Origin: Arthrobacter sp. SLBN-100
Lineage (GTDB): Bacteria; Actinomycetota; Actinomycetes; Actinomycetales; Micrococcaceae
Direction: 5' to 3'
Length of the DNA stretch: 64,000 nucleotides
NCBI RefSeq assembly: GCF_006715305.1
Contig: NZ_VFMY01000001.1
Location: 62,001 to 126,000 of the forward strand
The notes below the pieces were generated by a model. The model was not told the DNA's origin. It did no database searches and worked only from the letters and a program-made list of their open reading frames with translations. Positions 42,569 through 52,219 of this stretch are shown here, piece after piece. The position numbers were made by a program, and so were the translations under genes. Within the stretch, counting starts at the first letter, position 1. Each line of letters starts with the position of its first letter.

Positions 42569-43912
42569 ATGGTCAGTACGCCCACCCGGCCCCAGCCAGA
42601 CAAACAGCAGGCCGGCAAGCCAGGCCCTGGCTCCTCGGCAGTACCCGCGCAACGCCCGGTCTCCGCCCCCCTGCGGGTCAAAGCTGCCTACCGGAAATTC
42701 TGGTCGGCACTGGAGGGCACAGGGACCTCCAAGAACGGCTCCACGTACTACCTCATCCTCGGCTCAACCCTGGCGCTGACGGCGATCGGGATCATGATGG
42801 TCCTTTCCGCCTCCAGTGTGGAATCCATTGCCGCGGGAAAGTCGCCCTACGGCGATGCGCTGAAGCAGGGGGTGTTCGCCGCCATCGGCATCTTCACCAT
42901 GTTTGTGCTCTCCCGCATCAATGTGGTGTGGCTTAAACGGCTCGCGTGGGTGGCAATCATCGCCGCAGTGGTCCTCCTGGGCCTCGTGCAGATCGTGGGC
43001 GCGGAGGTCAACGGCAACAAAAACTGGATCGACCTCGGCGGCATCACCTTCCAGCCCTCCGAAGCGTCCAAGCTGGCACTCGCGCTCTGGATGGCCACCG
43101 TCCTGGCCAGAAAGGGCCGGCTGCTGAGCCGCTGGCAGCACGTGGCGATTCCTGCCGTCCCCATGGCCATCATCATCGTTGGCCTGGTCCTGGTGGGAAA
43201 CGACCTCGGAACGGCCATGATCATCATGATGATTACGGCTGCCGCACTTTTCTTTGCCGGGGCGCCCCTTTATCTCTTCGGCATCGCAGGCCTGGTGGCC
43301 GCGGCCGGAACGGCCGTTATGGCTGTGACCAGTTCAAACCGCATGTGCCGCATCACCTCCTGGTGGACCGGGCAGTCCTGCGCCGACGGGATCGACGCCA
43401 ACTATCAGGCCACGAACGGCCTTTACGGACTCGCGTCGGGAGGCTGGTTCGGAGTAGGGCTGGGGCAAAGCCGGCAAAAGTACAGCTGGATCCCCGAAGC
43501 CCACAACGACTTCATTTTCGCCATCATCGGCGAGGAGCTCGGCCTGGTGGGCACCGTCGTCGTCCTGATCCTTTTCGCCATCCTGGGAGCCGCCATCTAC
43601 CGTGTGGTGGTGGCGCAGGAGGACATGTTCCACCGCGTGCTGGCCGGCACCATTATGGTGTGGCTGCTGGGCCAGGCGACGGTCAACATGTCAGTGGTGA
43701 CCGGCCTGATGCCCGTCATCGGCGTGCCGCTTCCGTTCATTTCCTATGGCGGGTCCGCCCTGCTGATGTCGCTCTGCGCCATCGGGGTGGTGCTGTCCCT
43801 GGCCCGGGAGCAGATGGCCCCGGCCATCCGCCCCAAACGGATGCTGAAGTTCAAGGCCAAACCGGCGCGGACCACCGCCGCCACGAAAAAGACTTCAAGA
43901 AAGCGTGCCTGA
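42569..43912 (+). CDS. ftsW: Septal peptidoglycan polymerase FtsW (SEDS family)
   Basis: FtsW polymerises lipid II glycans at the septum together with FtsI. The 447-residue product has about 45 disordered N-terminal residues, ten predicted membrane segments, the SEDS signature KNWIDLGGITFQPSEASKLA, GLGLGQSRQKYSWIPEAHND and GVPLPFISYGGSAL. The C-terminal tail is Lys/Arg/Thr/Ala-rich. ATG 42569 lies 2 bases after murD; murG follows after 6 bases. Confidence 0.95.
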   Translation: MVSTPTRPQPDKQQAGKPGPGSSAVPAQRPVSAPLRVKAAYRKFWSALEGTGTSKNGSTYYLILGSTLALTAIGIMMVLSASSVESIAAGKSPYGDALKQGVFAAIGIFTMFVLSRINVVWLKRLAWVAIIAAVVLLGLVQIVGAEVNGNKNWIDLGGITFQPSEASKLALALWMATVLARKGRLLSRWQHVAIPAVPMAIIIVGLVLVGNDLGTAMIIMMITAAALFFAGAPLYLFGIAGLVAAAGTAVMAVTSSNRMCRITSWWTGQSCADGIDANYQATNGLYGLASGGWFGVGLGQSRQKYSWIPEAHNDFIFAIIGEELGLVGTVVVLILFAILGAAIYRVVVAQEDMFHRVLAGTIMVWLLGQATVNMSVVTGLMPVIGVPLPFISYGGSALLMSLCAIGVVLSLAREQMAPAIRPKRMLKFKAKPARTTAATKKTSRKRA

Positions 43913-43918
43913 CCCGAG

Positions 43919-45019
43919 ATGACCTCGAAAAATCCATCAATCGTCCTGGCGGGCGGCGGAACCGCCGGCCACATCAGCCCGCTCCTGGCCATCGCAGCAG
44001 CCATCCGCAGTGCCGCTCCCGGCGCCGCCCTCCTGGCCGTCGGAACTCCGTCGGGAATGGAAACACGGCTGGTTCCCGCCGCCGGCGTGGAGCTTGCGAC
44101 GATCAACCGCGTCCCCTTCCCCCGGAAGCCTTCCGCCGACCTCTTTCGCCTTCCGGGACGCCTCGCCGGCGCCGTGGCGCAGGCCGGCGCCATCCTGGAC
44201 AACGCGGCCGCGGACGTCCTGGTGGGCGTAGGCGGGTACGTCTGCACACCCATGTACCTCGCCGCGCGGAAGCGCCGCATTCCGATAGTGATCCATGAGG
44301 CCAACATCCGCCCCGGGCTGGCGAACAGGGTGGGCGCGCTGTTCACCAGGCGCGTGGCCGCGGCCTTCGAGGCCACTCCGCTGCGGGGCGCCGTGCACGT
44401 TGGCATGCCCATGCGCACCGAAATCTCGCAGCTTGACCGGGCGGCGGCCCGGGCATCCGCCCGGGAAACACTGGGACTGGACCCCGCAAAGCCCACACTG
44501 ATCGTCACCGGCGGATCATCCGGTGCCCAAAGCATCAACCGGACCATCGCCGGAGCCCTCGGGCAGCTCGCTGACGCCGGTATCCAGACCCTGCACATCA
44601 CCGGCCGCGGCAAGTCGGTCCTGGACAACGACGGCAGGCTGCTGGCTGCCGACGGATACCGCCAGGTCGAATACATCGACGGCATGGAGCTCGCCTACGC
44701 CGCCGCCGACGTACTGCTGGCCCGCTCCGGCGCCGCGACCGTCTGCGAGATTGCCGCCGTCGGAGTGCCGGCTGTCCTGGTGCCGCTGCCCATCGGCAAC
44801 GGCGAACAGGCACTGAATGCCGCCGGACTGGTGGCCGCCGGCGGCGCCGTGCTGGTGGCTGACCGCGACTTCACGGCTGAGTGGGTAGACCGGGAGCTCA
44901 TCCCGCTTGTGACCGACAAGTCCCGGCTCGCCACCATGGCAGCCAACTCCTACCGGCTTGGAATTCGAAACGCCGACCAGCGAATGGCTGGTCTTGTCAT
45001 GGAAGCGGTACCCGCATGA
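43919..45019 (+). CDS. murG: UDP-GlcNAc:lipid I N-acetylglucosaminyltransferase
   Basis: MurG makes lipid II by adding GlcNAc to lipid I on the inner leaflet. The 366-residue product has the N-terminal [15 protein letters not shown], the [15 protein letters not shown] strand, [28 protein letters not shown] and [20 protein letters not shown], all typical of the GT-B fold. ATG 43919. Its stop overlaps the murC ATG (45016) as ATGA. Confidence 0.95.
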   Translation: MTSKNPSIVLAGGGTAGHISPLLAIAAAIRSAAPGAALLAVGTPSGMETRLVPAAGVELATINRVPFPRKPSADLFRLPGRLAGAVAQAGAILDNAAADVLVGVGGYVCTPMYLAARKRRIPIVIHEANIRPGLANRVGALFTRRVAAAFEATPLRGAVHVGMPMRTEISQLDRAAARASARETLGLDPAKPTLIVTGGSSGAQSINRTIAGALGQLADAGIQTLHITGRGKSVLDNDGRLLAADGYRQVEYIDGMELAYAAADVLLARSGAATVCEIAAVGVPAVLVPLPIGNGEQALNAAGLVAAGGAVLVADRDFTAEWVDRELIPLVTDKSRLATMAANSYRLGIRNADQRMAGLVMEAVPA

Positions 45020-46392
45020 GTCCTGTGAGCATCCCCACTCTGGCGTCGCTGGGCAAGGTCCACTTTGTTGGGATCGGCGGCGTGGGGATGTCCGCCGTCG
45101 CCCGGATCATGGTGGCCCGCGGCGTGCCGGTCAGCGGCTCGGATGCCAAGGACCTGCCCGTGATGGCGGACCTCTCCGCCGCGGGTGCGCGCATCGCCGT
45201 CGGATATGACGCTGCCAACCTGGCAGATGCCCAGACAGTGGTGGCCGGTTCCGCCATCCGCGCCGACAACCCGGAGCTGGTGGCAGCAAGGGAGGCAGGC
45301 CTGCCGGTGCTGCACCGCTCCCAGGCCCTCGCCGCCACCATGGGGGAGGACCTGGTGGTGACTGTGGCCGGAACCCACGGCAAGTCCACCACCACCTCCA
45401 TGGTGGCCGTCCTGCTGCAGGGCGCCGGCCTGGATCCTTCCTTTGCCATTGGCGCAAACGTCCCGGCGCTGGGCGTCAATGCCGCCCATGGAAGCTCCGG
45501 GATCTTCGTGGCCGAGGCGGATGAGTCCGATGGGTCATTCCTTAACTACCGGCCGAAAATTGCGGTAGTCACCAATGTGGAGCCGGACCACCTGGACTAT
45601 TACGGCACCGCCGAGGCCGTCTACGAATCCTTTGACCGCTTCACTGCCCTGCTGCCCGCCGACGGTGTGCTGATCGCCTGTGCGGATGATCCCGGCGCCC
45701 TGGCGTTGGCGCAGCGCACCAGGGAGCGCGGCAATGCCCGCGTGGTCCTTTACGGGACCGGCGACGAAGCCGAGGTGGTGCTGCACGACGGCGGGCCGGG
45801 AAACGTCGCGGTGGCCACGCCGTCCGGCCGGTTCAAGCTTGAGCTGCAGGTGCCGGGCCGGCACAACGCCCTGAACGCGGCTGCCGCTTTTGCCGTGGCA
45901 TTGGAGCTGGGCGTGGAGCCGGCCGTAGCGGCCGGGGCCTTGGCGCATTTCTCCGGCGCAGCACGGCGTTTCGAGCTTAAAGGCCAGGCGCGCGGTGTGC
46001 GGGTCTTCGACGACTATGCCCACCATCCCACCGAAGTCCGCGCGGCCCTTGCCGCAGCCCGGTCGGTGGCCGGAGGCAACAAGGTGCACGTGCTCTTCCA
46101 GCCGCACCTGTTCTCCCGGACCCGGGAATTCGCCAAGGAGTTCGCCGAGGCGCTCAACCTTGCCGATACTGCCTGGGTGCTTGACATCTACCCCGCGCGC
46201 GAAGATCCGATTCCCGGCGTCACCAGCCAGCTCATCGCGGATTACCTGGACGACGGCGGGCGGCTGGTTCCGGCCTCAGCGGCCGTGGCGTCACTCGCCG
46301 ATGCGGCAGGGGAGGGCGATATCATCCTCACCGCGGGCGCCGGCGACGTAACGGCGTACGGGCCGCAGATCGTGGAGGCCCTGCGTGCCTAG
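45016..46392 (+). CDS. murC: UDP-MurNAc L-alanine ligase
   Basis: MurC starts the stem peptide by adding L-alanine to UDP-MurNAc. The 458-residue product has [17 protein letters not shown], the ATP loop [39 protein letters not shown] and [20 protein letters not shown] 45016 is chosen because it overlaps the murG stop by 4 bases and starts [14 protein letters not shown]; in-frame longer openings would lie inside murG. It overlaps ftsQ by 8 bases. Confidence 0.95.
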   Translation: MSPVSIPTLASLGKVHFVGIGGVGMSAVARIMVARGVPVSGSDAKDLPVMADLSAAGARIAVGYDAANLADAQTVVAGSAIRADNPELVAAREAGLPVLHRSQALAATMGEDLVVTVAGTHGKSTTTSMVAVLLQGAGLDPSFAIGANVPALGVNAAHGSSGIFVAEADESDGSFLNYRPKIAVVTNVEPDHLDYYGTAEAVYESFDRFTALLPADGVLIACADDPGALALAQRTRERGNARVVLYGTGDEAEVVLHDGGPGNVAVATPSGRFKLELQVPGRHNALNAAAAFAVALELGVEPAVAAGALAHFSGAARRFELKGQARGVRVFDDYAHHPTEVRAALAAARSVAGGNKVHVLFQPHLFSRTREFAKEFAEALNLADTAWVLDIYPAREDPIPGVTSQLIADYLDDGGRLVPASAAVASLADAAGEGDIILTAGAGDVTAYGPQIVEALRA

Positions 46393-47383
46393 CCCGCGCC
46401 GCCCCACTTATACGTCCACGCGGCGGCGCCCGGGGAACCCCGGTGCCCGGCCCGGTCAGCCACGCCCGGATGCGGACAGCAGCCAGGACGTCATCTCGGC
46501 TTCGCGCCCCGTTCCGGAGCCCGCCCCGCAGCCGGTTCAAGAAGCCCGGAAAGCCAGCGTGGCCGGACTGACGAAAAGGGCACTGAAGAAGGACGGGCCA
46601 AAAAAAGGCGGGCCCGCTCAGGAAAACCCCTACGGGACCGCGCAGGCTTCCGACAATGCCGGGAATGTTCTGGCGTTTCCCGAGCCCAAGGGGAAACGGC
46701 GGAAGAGGAACGTCCTGCTGGTGTCCGCCACGCTGGTTGCCGTCGTGGCCGGGCTCCTGGCCGCTGCGGTATTTTCCCCTGCCCTTGCCGTCCGAACCAT
46801 CTCGGTGTCGGGGACGCACCTGCTGACACCTGCCCAGGTGGAGACCGCGCTGGAACCGCTGCGCAACAAGCCGCTGCCGCAGGTCACCGACGAGGAGGTA
46901 GGGCGCCTCCTCGAGCCGCTGGTCCAGGTGAAGTCCGTGTCCGCAGAGGCACGTCCGCCGTCGGACCTTGCGGTGGCCGTGCGGGAACGCGTGCCGGTGG
47001 CCCTGGTCAAGCAGGGGGAGCAGTACCAGCTGGTCGACGTGGACGGCATCCAGCTGGCGTCAACAACTGACCCGGCCTCGGTCTCATTGCCCGTCATCGA
47101 CGGCGGTGCCGGTACCATCGGTAAGGACCTTTTCCGGGCCACAGCAGAGGTGCTGGGCGCCTTGCCGCCGGATGTGCTGGCCAAGCTCTCCAATGCCTCG
47201 GCCCAGTCTGTAGATGCGGTGGAACTCAAGCTGGTTGATGGCCAGACCATCATCTGGGGCAACGCGGGCGAGAAGGAACTCAAAGCCAAAGTGCTCGCCG
47301 TCCTGCTCAAGGCTCCGGTGGATCCGAAGAACCCGGTGAAGGTGTACGACGTGAGCGTGCCCCGGCACCCGGTGACGCGCTGA
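46385..47383 (+). CDS. ftsQ: Division protein FtsQ
   Basis: FtsQ links early and late divisome proteins. The 332-residue product has a long Pro/Arg/Lys-rich cytoplasmic tail (about 1-108), one membrane segment (NVLLVSATLVAVVAGLLAAA, about 109-130), a POTRA domain beginning VRTISVSGTHLLTPAQVE, and a beta domain with LVDVDGIQLAST. The start is GTG 46385 within the murC end. In size and tail length it resembles other actinobacterial FtsQ proteins. A gap of 184 bp follows before ftsZ. Confidence 0.92.
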   Translation: MPSPRRPTYTSTRRRPGNPGARPGQPRPDADSSQDVISASRPVPEPAPQPVQEARKASVAGLTKRALKKDGPKKGGPAQENPYGTAQASDNAGNVLAFPEPKGKRRKRNVLLVSATLVAVVAGLLAAAVFSPALAVRTISVSGTHLLTPAQVETALEPLRNKPLPQVTDEEVGRLLEPLVQVKSVSAEARPPSDLAVAVRERVPVALVKQGEQYQLVDVDGIQLASTTDPASVSLPVIDGGAGTIGKDLFRATAEVLGALPPDVLAKLSNASAQSVDAVELKLVDGQTIIWGNAGEKELKAKVLAVLLKAPVDPKNPVKVYDVSVPRHPVTR

Positions 47384-47471
47384 CACGCTTTCTTTCCGGT
47401 ATTAATCCGACACGCGGAGCCGGTCATTGAATGTGTGAACCAGAGGAAATAGCGTCACAGACATGAGTTAC

Positions 47472-47509
47472 TTGACATAACTATAACCTTCAACTCGAAG
47501 GTTAAGGTT
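47472..47509 (+). promoter_or_regulatory. ftsZ upstream region with inverted repeat and shared MerR-like box
   Basis: TTGACA (47472-47477) is followed by TAACCTT (47484-47490) and AAGGTTA (47498-47504), a 7-bp inverted repeat with a 7-base spacer. GTTAAGGTT at 47501-47509 is identical to 11023-11031 upstream of the resR-like gene, and the reverse complement of TTCAACT within the repeat gives AGTTGA, also found before garA and the resR-like gene. A matching -10 for the TTGACA is not obvious. Binding by the FtsR-like regulator (9791-10513) is a hypothesis. Confidence 0.5.
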
Positions 47510-47567
47510 GCAGGCACTAAGCTCTTCATCAGATTTAGCAATAAGACACGAACAAGGGACACGTAAC

Positions 47568-48806
47568 GTGGCAGCTCCGCAGAATTACTTGGCCGTCATC
47601 AAAGTCGTCGGCATCGGCGGCGGTGGCGTGAACGCAGTCAACCGCATGATCGAGGTCGGCCTCCGAGGTGTTGAATTCATCGCCATCAACACCGACGCCC
47701 AGGCCCTGCTGATGAGCGACGCAGACGTCAAGCTTGACGTGGGACGCGAACTGACGCGCGGCCTCGGTGCCGGCGCCAACCCCGAGGTGGGCAAGCAGGC
47801 TGCCGAAGACCACGCAGACGAGATCGAGGAAGTCCTGCGCGGCGCCGACATGGTGTTCGTTACTGCCGGCGAAGGCGGCGGAACCGGCACCGGTGGTGCT
47901 CCCGTCGTCGCCCGCATCGCACGCTCCCTTGGTGCCCTGACCATCGGTGTTGTCACCCGCCCGTTCACCTTTGAAGGCCGCCGCCGTGCCGGTTCCGCGG
48001 AAGCCGGCATCGACGCCCTGCGCGACGAGGTGGACACCCTCATCGTGATTCCGAACGACCGACTCCTCTCGATCAGCGACCGCAACGTCTCGGTGCTGGA
48101 TGCCTTCCGTTCCGCTGACCAGGTGCTGCTCTCCGGCGTCCAGGGCATTACGGACCTCATCACCACCCCCGGCCTGATCAACCTCGACTTCGCCGACGTC
48201 AAGTCGGTGATGCAGGGCGCGGGTTCCGCGCTGATGGGAATCGGGTCCGCCCGCGGCGAAGACCGTGCCGTCAAGGCCGCAGAGCTTGCCATCGCCTCGC
48301 CGCTGCTGGAAGCTTCCATTGACGGTGCGCACGGCGTGCTGCTGTCCATCCAGGGCGGTTCGGACCTTGGCCTGTTCGAGATCAACGAAGCTGCCCGCCT
48401 GGTCCAGGAGGTGGCGCACCCGGAGGCGAACATCATCTTCGGTGCTGTCATCGACGACGCCCTGGGCGACGAAGCCCGGGTGACGGTCATCGCCGCCGGG
48501 TTCGACGACGTCAAGGCCACCTCGCCCTCGATGGACCAGTCCCAGCCCCAGGCCGCTCCGCAGCGCCCGGCCGCTCCCGCTGCCGCTCCGGCGCCTGCCC
48601 AGGCGCCGTCCGCCGGCAGCCACCAGGCCAGCGTCCAGCCCATCCACGCCGGCGTTGGCGCCGCAGGGCTCAGCAACTGGGGCCAGCAGCGGCCCTCCGC
48701 TGTCCCGGCTGACTCAGGCTTCGACGTCGACCTCCCCTCCGTGGTGGAGCCGGACCTCACCGGCAGCCACTCGGATGACCTGGATGTCCCCGACTTCCTG
48801 AAGTAG
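47568..48806 (+). CDS. ftsZ: Tubulin-like division GTPase FtsZ
   Basis: FtsZ assembles the Z ring. The product (412 residues from GTG 47568) has [16 protein letters not shown], the tubulin signature [33 protein letters not shown] and a long Ala/Pro/Gln linker before the C-terminal peptide [10 protein letters not shown], which binds SepF and other partners. AAGGGA at 47553-47558 precedes the GTG by about 9 bases. An earlier in-frame codon at 47508 would add 20 non-conserved residues and lies over the regulatory repeat. Confidence 0.97.
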   Translation: MAAPQNYLAVIKVVGIGGGGVNAVNRMIEVGLRGVEFIAINTDAQALLMSDADVKLDVGRELTRGLGAGANPEVGKQAAEDHADEIEEVLRGADMVFVTAGEGGGTGTGGAPVVARIARSLGALTIGVVTRPFTFEGRRRAGSAEAGIDALRDEVDTLIVIPNDRLLSISDRNVSVLDAFRSADQVLLSGVQGITDLITTPGLINLDFADVKSVMQGAGSALMGIGSARGEDRAVKAAELAIASPLLEASIDGAHGVLLSIQGGSDLGLFEINEAARLVQEVAHPEANIIFGAVIDDALGDEARVTVIAAGFDDVKATSPSMDQSQPQAAPQRPAAPAAAPAPAQAPSAGSHQASVQPIHAGVGAAGLSNWGQQRPSAVPADSGFDVDLPSVVEPDLTGSHSDDLDVPDFLK

Positions 48807-48813
48807 GACCCGC

Positions 48814-49503
48814 TTGTTCCACTGGCGCGCCGATATCCGGCCCGGGCTCTCTGTCGCCTTCACTGACGCCGGGGCCGGAAACCTGGCACTGCACGTGGGT
48901 GACGATCCGGACGAGGTCCTCAGGCGGCGCGGACACCTGGAACGGACCATGGGCGTCGCGCCGCAGGGGCTGCGGTTCATGAACCAGGTGCACGGCACCG
49001 CCGTATCGGTTATGGGCCAGGACAGCCCGGCGCCCGAAGCCGATGCCATGGTCTCCCGCGGCGTCCCGCTTGCCGTGATGGTTGCGGACTGCATCCCCGT
49101 CCTGCTAGCCGGAGAGTCGCCGGAGGGGCCTGTCCTGGCCGCTGTACATGCCGGCCGTCCAGGCCTTGCCAACGGGGTTATCCCGGCGGCCGTTGACAGT
49201 ATGCGGTCCCTCGGCGCCAGCGGCATCCGCGCATGGCTGGGTCCTTCCATTTGCGGCAACTGTTACGAGGTGCCGGCGGGGCTGCAGGCCGAAGTAACGG
49301 CCGCCGTTCCTGCTTCACTGAGCACCACCTCGTGGGGAACTCCCGGGCTGGACCTGCCGGCCGGTGCCCGAAGCCAGCTGGAACAGGCCGGTGTCACTGT
49401 GGAATACAGCGGTCCGTGCACCCTGGAAACGCCGTCCCTGTTCTCGTACCGCAGGAACAAGTTCACCGGGCGCTTCGCAGGCCTGGTGTGGTGCCATGAC
49501 TGA
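48814..49503 (+). CDS. pgeF: Peptidoglycan editing factor / multicopper polyphenol oxidase-like (YfiH family)
   Basis: YfiH-family proteins were first called laccases; in Escherichia coli the member removes L-Ser misincorporated into wall precursors, which fits this position after ftsZ. The 229-residue product has FMNQVHGTAVSVM, VMVADCIPVLLA, AAVHAGRPGLANGV and GPSICGNCYEV, giving the conserved His and Cys metal ligands. The start is TTG 48814, with AGGA a few bases upstream and 7 bases after the ftsZ stop. It overlaps the yggS start. The reaction here is inferred from family studies. Confidence 0.85.
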   Translation: MFHWRADIRPGLSVAFTDAGAGNLALHVGDDPDEVLRRRGHLERTMGVAPQGLRFMNQVHGTAVSVMGQDSPAPEADAMVSRGVPLAVMVADCIPVLLAGESPEGPVLAAVHAGRPGLANGVIPAAVDSMRSLGASGIRAWLGPSICGNCYEVPAGLQAEVTAAVPASLSTTSWGTPGLDLPAGARSQLEQAGVTVEYSGPCTLETPSLFSYRRNKFTGRFAGLVWCHD

Positions 49504-50233
49504 GGCCGCCGCAGGCGGTGACACGCGCTCCGGCGAACTCCGGACGCGGCTGGCCGCCGTCCGCCAGCGCATCGAGACGGCGGCAAGCGCGGCAGGCCGC
49601 GAAGGAAGTCCCCCCACGTTGATCGTGGTGACCAAGTTCCACCCTGCCGAGGACATAAGACGGCTCGCAGGGCTGGGTGTCACCGATGTCGGCGAAAACC
49701 GCGACCAGGAGGCGTCAGCGAAGGCACTCCAGCTCGCGGACTGCGGCCTTACCTGGCACTTCGTGGGCCAGCTGCAAAGCAAGAAGGCCAAGTCGGTGCT
49801 CCGGTACGCCGCCGCTGTGCACTCCGTTGACCGGCCGCAGCTTGTGGACGCGCTGGCCAAGGCCGCGCAGGCCGAGTGCGACAGCACCGGGCGGGCGCCG
49901 CTGCGCTGCTTCATCCAGGTCAGCCTGGAGGACGACGCCGGAGCGCACCGCGGCGGTGCACTCCCGGAAGACGTGCTGCCGCTTGCCGAACGGATAGCAA
50001 CCTCCGCGGGCCTGGACCTGGCAGGGGTGATGGCGGTGGCCCCGCTGGGCGCCCCGCCGGAAGCCGCCTTCGAAAAACTCGCGGGGGTTTCAGCCCGGCT
50101 GGTGGCGGAGCATCCCGCTGCCACAGGCATTTCCGCCGGTATGAGCCAGGACCTGGAAGCGGCCATCGCGTTCGGAGCGACACACCTGAGAATCGGCTCC
50201 GATATTCTCGGATCGCGTCCCGCGGTGGGGTAG
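49496..50233 (+). CDS. yggS: PLP homeostasis protein (YggS/PROSC family)
   Basis: This protein binds pyridoxal phosphate without a known enzyme reaction and buffers its level. The product (245 residues) starts at ATG 49496, which overlaps the pgeF stop (ATGACTGA), and contains LIVVTKFHPAEDIRRL with the PLP lysine, GVTDVGENRDQEASAK, LTWHFVGQLQSKKAKSVL, HSVDRPQLV, and the C-terminal GMSQDLEAAIAFGATHLRIG. Its place between ftsZ and sepF is conserved in Gram-positive bacteria. Confidence 0.94.
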   Translation: MTEAAAGGDTRSGELRTRLAAVRQRIETAASAAGREGSPPTLIVVTKFHPAEDIRRLAGLGVTDVGENRDQEASAKALQLADCGLTWHFVGQLQSKKAKSVLRYAAAVHSVDRPQLVDALAKAAQAECDSTGRAPLRCFIQVSLEDDAGAHRGGALPEDVLPLAERIATSAGLDLAGVMAVAPLGAPPEAAFEKLAGVSARLVAEHPAATGISAGMSQDLEAAIAFGATHLRIGSDILGSRPAVG

Positions 50234-50322
50234 CGTCGGTGCTATTGGAAGTGATGGGCGGGGGACTCCAGTGCTGTCAAGCCATTGGGCGGCCCGCTTA
50301 CGGACACGATTAGGAGTCGACC

Positions 50323-50853
50323 ATGGCCGGCGCTCTGCGCAAGACAATGATCTATCTTGGGCTCGCCGACGGCGATGAACACTACGAGTCCGAGGAACAG
50401 ACCACACGTAAGGATGAGGACGAAACGATGGAAGCTGACCGCGAGGAGCGCCGTGCCCCTGCACCCGTCCGCGAGGTCAGCCGCGAATCGTCCCACGCCC
50501 CCGAAGAGGAATACCGCGCCCCAGTGACCCCCATCAAGCGCGCGGCCTCGAGCCGCGAGGAGGCCACCGGTCTCCGCCAGATCACCACTATCCACCCCCG
50601 GTCGTACAACGATGCCAAACTCATCGGCGAAAGCTTCCGTGACGGCATCCCTGTCATCATGAACGTAACGGACATGGGGGAGGCAGACGCCAAGCGACTG
50701 GTTGACTTCTCTGCGGGCCTGGTTTTTGGCCTCCGCGGAAGCATTGAGCGGGTGACCAACAAGGTCTTCCTGCTCTCGCCGTCGTACGTGGAGGTCATCG
50801 GCGACGACAAGAAGGCCAGCGATACCACGGCCAGCTTTTTCAACCAAAGCTGA
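50323..50853 (+). CDS. sepF: Cell division protein SepF
   Basis: SepF anchors FtsZ filaments to the membrane and is essential in actinobacteria, which lack FtsA. The 176-residue product has an N-terminal amphipathic membrane-binding helix ([17 protein letters not shown]), an acidic, disordered linker (to about 85), and the folded FtsZ-binding domain from [20 protein letters not shown] through [20 protein letters not shown] to [15 protein letters not shown] 50323. It is separated from yggT by a 15-bp hairpin. Confidence 0.96.
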   Translation: MAGALRKTMIYLGLADGDEHYESEEQTTRKDEDETMEADREERRAPAPVREVSRESSHAPEEEYRAPVTPIKRAASSREEATGLRQITTIHPRSYNDAKLIGESFRDGIPVIMNVTDMGEADAKRLVDFSAGLVFGLRGSIERVTNKVFLLSPSYVEVIGDDKKASDTTASFFNQS

Positions 50854-50867
50854 GCACTCAGCTGACG

Positions 50868-50903
50868 CAGATGCCAGGCAGGGACACACCTGCCTGGCAT
50901 CTG
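50868..50903 (+). terminator. Hairpin after sepF
   Basis: A 15-bp perfect stem (50868-50882 with 50889-50903) with a 6-base loop GACACA lies 15 bases after sepF. There is no T run, so it may reduce rather than stop transcription into yggT, or protect the sepF 3' end. Confidence 0.7.
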
Positions 50904-50976
50904 TGCTGAAATAGACAAGACACATCGCAAGGAACACCGCGGTATCCACAAGGGACTTGGAGATATGAAGTAAGTC

Positions 50977-51264
50977 ATGGGAATTGTTTTCGGGCTTGTC
51001 TATCTCGCGCTTTTGTTGTTCTTTGTCGCACTGATCATTCGCCTGGTTTTCGACTGGGTCCAAATGTTTGCCCGGGAATGGCGCCCCCGGGGGGCAGCAC
51101 TGGTAGTGGCGCACGCGGTGTACTCCATCACCGATCCGCCGCTGAACGGACTGCGGCGGATGATCCCGCCGCTGCGTCTTGGCGGCATCTCCCTGGACCT
51201 GGGCTTCCTGGTCCTGTTCATTGGCGTCAGCATTGCCATGGGGATCACCAGAGGCCTCGCCTGA
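50977..51264 (+). CDS. yggT: YggT-family membrane protein
   Basis: The 95-residue protein has two hydrophobic segments, IVFGLVYLALLLFFVALIIR at about 3-22 and LGFLVLFIGVSIAMGITRGL at the end, with a conserved middle VYSITDPPLNGLRRMIPPL. The family (YggT/YlmG) is conserved beside sepF in Gram-positives and cyanobacteria and is linked to division or nucleoid/plastid organisation, but its biochemical role is unknown. ATG 50977. It is followed by a 177-bp gap that must hold the divIVA promoter; a TTGACA lies at 51340-51345 but without a convincing -10. Confidence 0.9.
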   Translation: MGIVFGLVYLALLLFFVALIIRLVFDWVQMFAREWRPRGAALVVAHAVYSITDPPLNGLRRMIPPLRLGGISLDLGFLVLFIGVSIAMGITRGLA

Positions 51265-51441
51265 TTTAGCCGCTAGACCAGCAGCGCAGGGATGGAACCC
51301 GCCGGGGACCACGAATGTTATGCGAAGAGAAACTCGCGTTTGACACCGCAGTGTTGAATTAGAGGAACAAGACCAAATTTAGGTACCGTAGTTTTGACGG
51401 CCGGAAGGCCTACTGACTAACCAGACCAGTGAGGTGACCAG

Positions 51442-52128
51442 ATGGCTTTGACGCCAGAAGACGTTGTCAACAAGCGCTTTCAGCCGACCAAGTTCCGCGA
51501 AGGCTACGACCAGGACGAGGTTGATGACTTCCTGGACGAGATCGTCGTCGAGCTCCGGCGCCTGAACCAGGAAAACGACGAACTTCGCAAGAAGCTCGCC
51601 GAAGTTGGTTCCAGCGTTCCGGCAAGCACCGTTGCCGCGCCCGTGGTGGAAAAGGTCCCCGCGCCCGTCAAGTCCGAGAAGGACGAAGCCCGCGAGAAGG
51701 CCGAAGCAGAAGCCAAGGCTGCCGAGGAGCGCAAGAAGAAGGACGTCCAGCAGGCTGCCCCGGCAGCTGCCGCTCCTGTAGCCGCCGCTCCTGCCGCCAG
51801 CACTTCAGCCGAATCGGCTGCCGGCCTGCTCGCCATGGCCCAGCAGATGCACGACCGCCACGTCGCTGACGGACAGGCGCAGAAGGACAAGATCATCGCC
51901 GAGGCGCAGATCGAAGCCAGCAGCCTGGTCAACGATGCACAGGAGAAGTCCCGGAAAATCCTTGGTGCCCTCGAGCAGCAGCGTTCGGTTCTCGAGCGCA
52001 AGGTGGAGCAGCTGCGCGGCTTCGAGCGTGACTACCGTTCACGCCTGAAGGCCTACATCGAAGGCCAGCTGCGCGACCTTGATGCGCGCGGTTCAGTGGC
52101 TACGCCGGAAGTCAGCGAAGCCAACTAG
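51442..52128 (+). CDS. divIVA: DivIVA / Wag31 polar growth protein
   Basis: DivIVA (Wag31) binds negatively curved membrane at poles and septa and directs cell-wall growth in actinobacteria. The 228-residue product has the N-terminal lipid-binding domain TPEDVVNKRFQPTKFREGYD, a coiled coil LDEIVVELRRLNQENDELRK, a Lys/Glu/Ala-rich linker, and a second coiled coil (about 140-205) where heptads run through EAQIEASSLVNDAQEKSRK. The start ATG 51442 follows GAGGTGACC. A Thr/Ser phosphorylation site for PknA/B-type kinases cannot be pinned down. It ends with a strong terminator. Confidence 0.96.
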   Translation: MALTPEDVVNKRFQPTKFREGYDQDEVDDFLDEIVVELRRLNQENDELRKKLAEVGSSVPASTVAAPVVEKVPAPVKSEKDEAREKAEAEAKAAEERKKKDVQQAAPAAAAPVAAAPAASTSAESAAGLLAMAQQMHDRHVADGQAQKDKIIAEAQIEASSLVNDAQEKSRKILGALEQQRSVLERKVEQLRGFERDYRSRLKAYIEGQLRDLDARGSVATPEVSEAN

Positions 52129-52148
52129 TCTGTCAAGCACGTATTCTG

Positions 52149-52186
52149 AAAGCCGGTGGCTGAGGATTCCTCGGCCACCGGCTTTT
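52149..52186 (+). terminator. Terminator after divIVA
   Basis: AAAGCCGGTGGC (52149-52160) pairs with GCCACCGGCTTT (52174-52185), the stem continues inward through TGAGG/CCTCG, and TTTT follows. It ends the divIVA transcript and separates it from lspA. Confidence 0.9.
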
Positions 52187-52219
52187 GGCATTGACACCGG
52201 TTTTACGAATGAAAGCACC

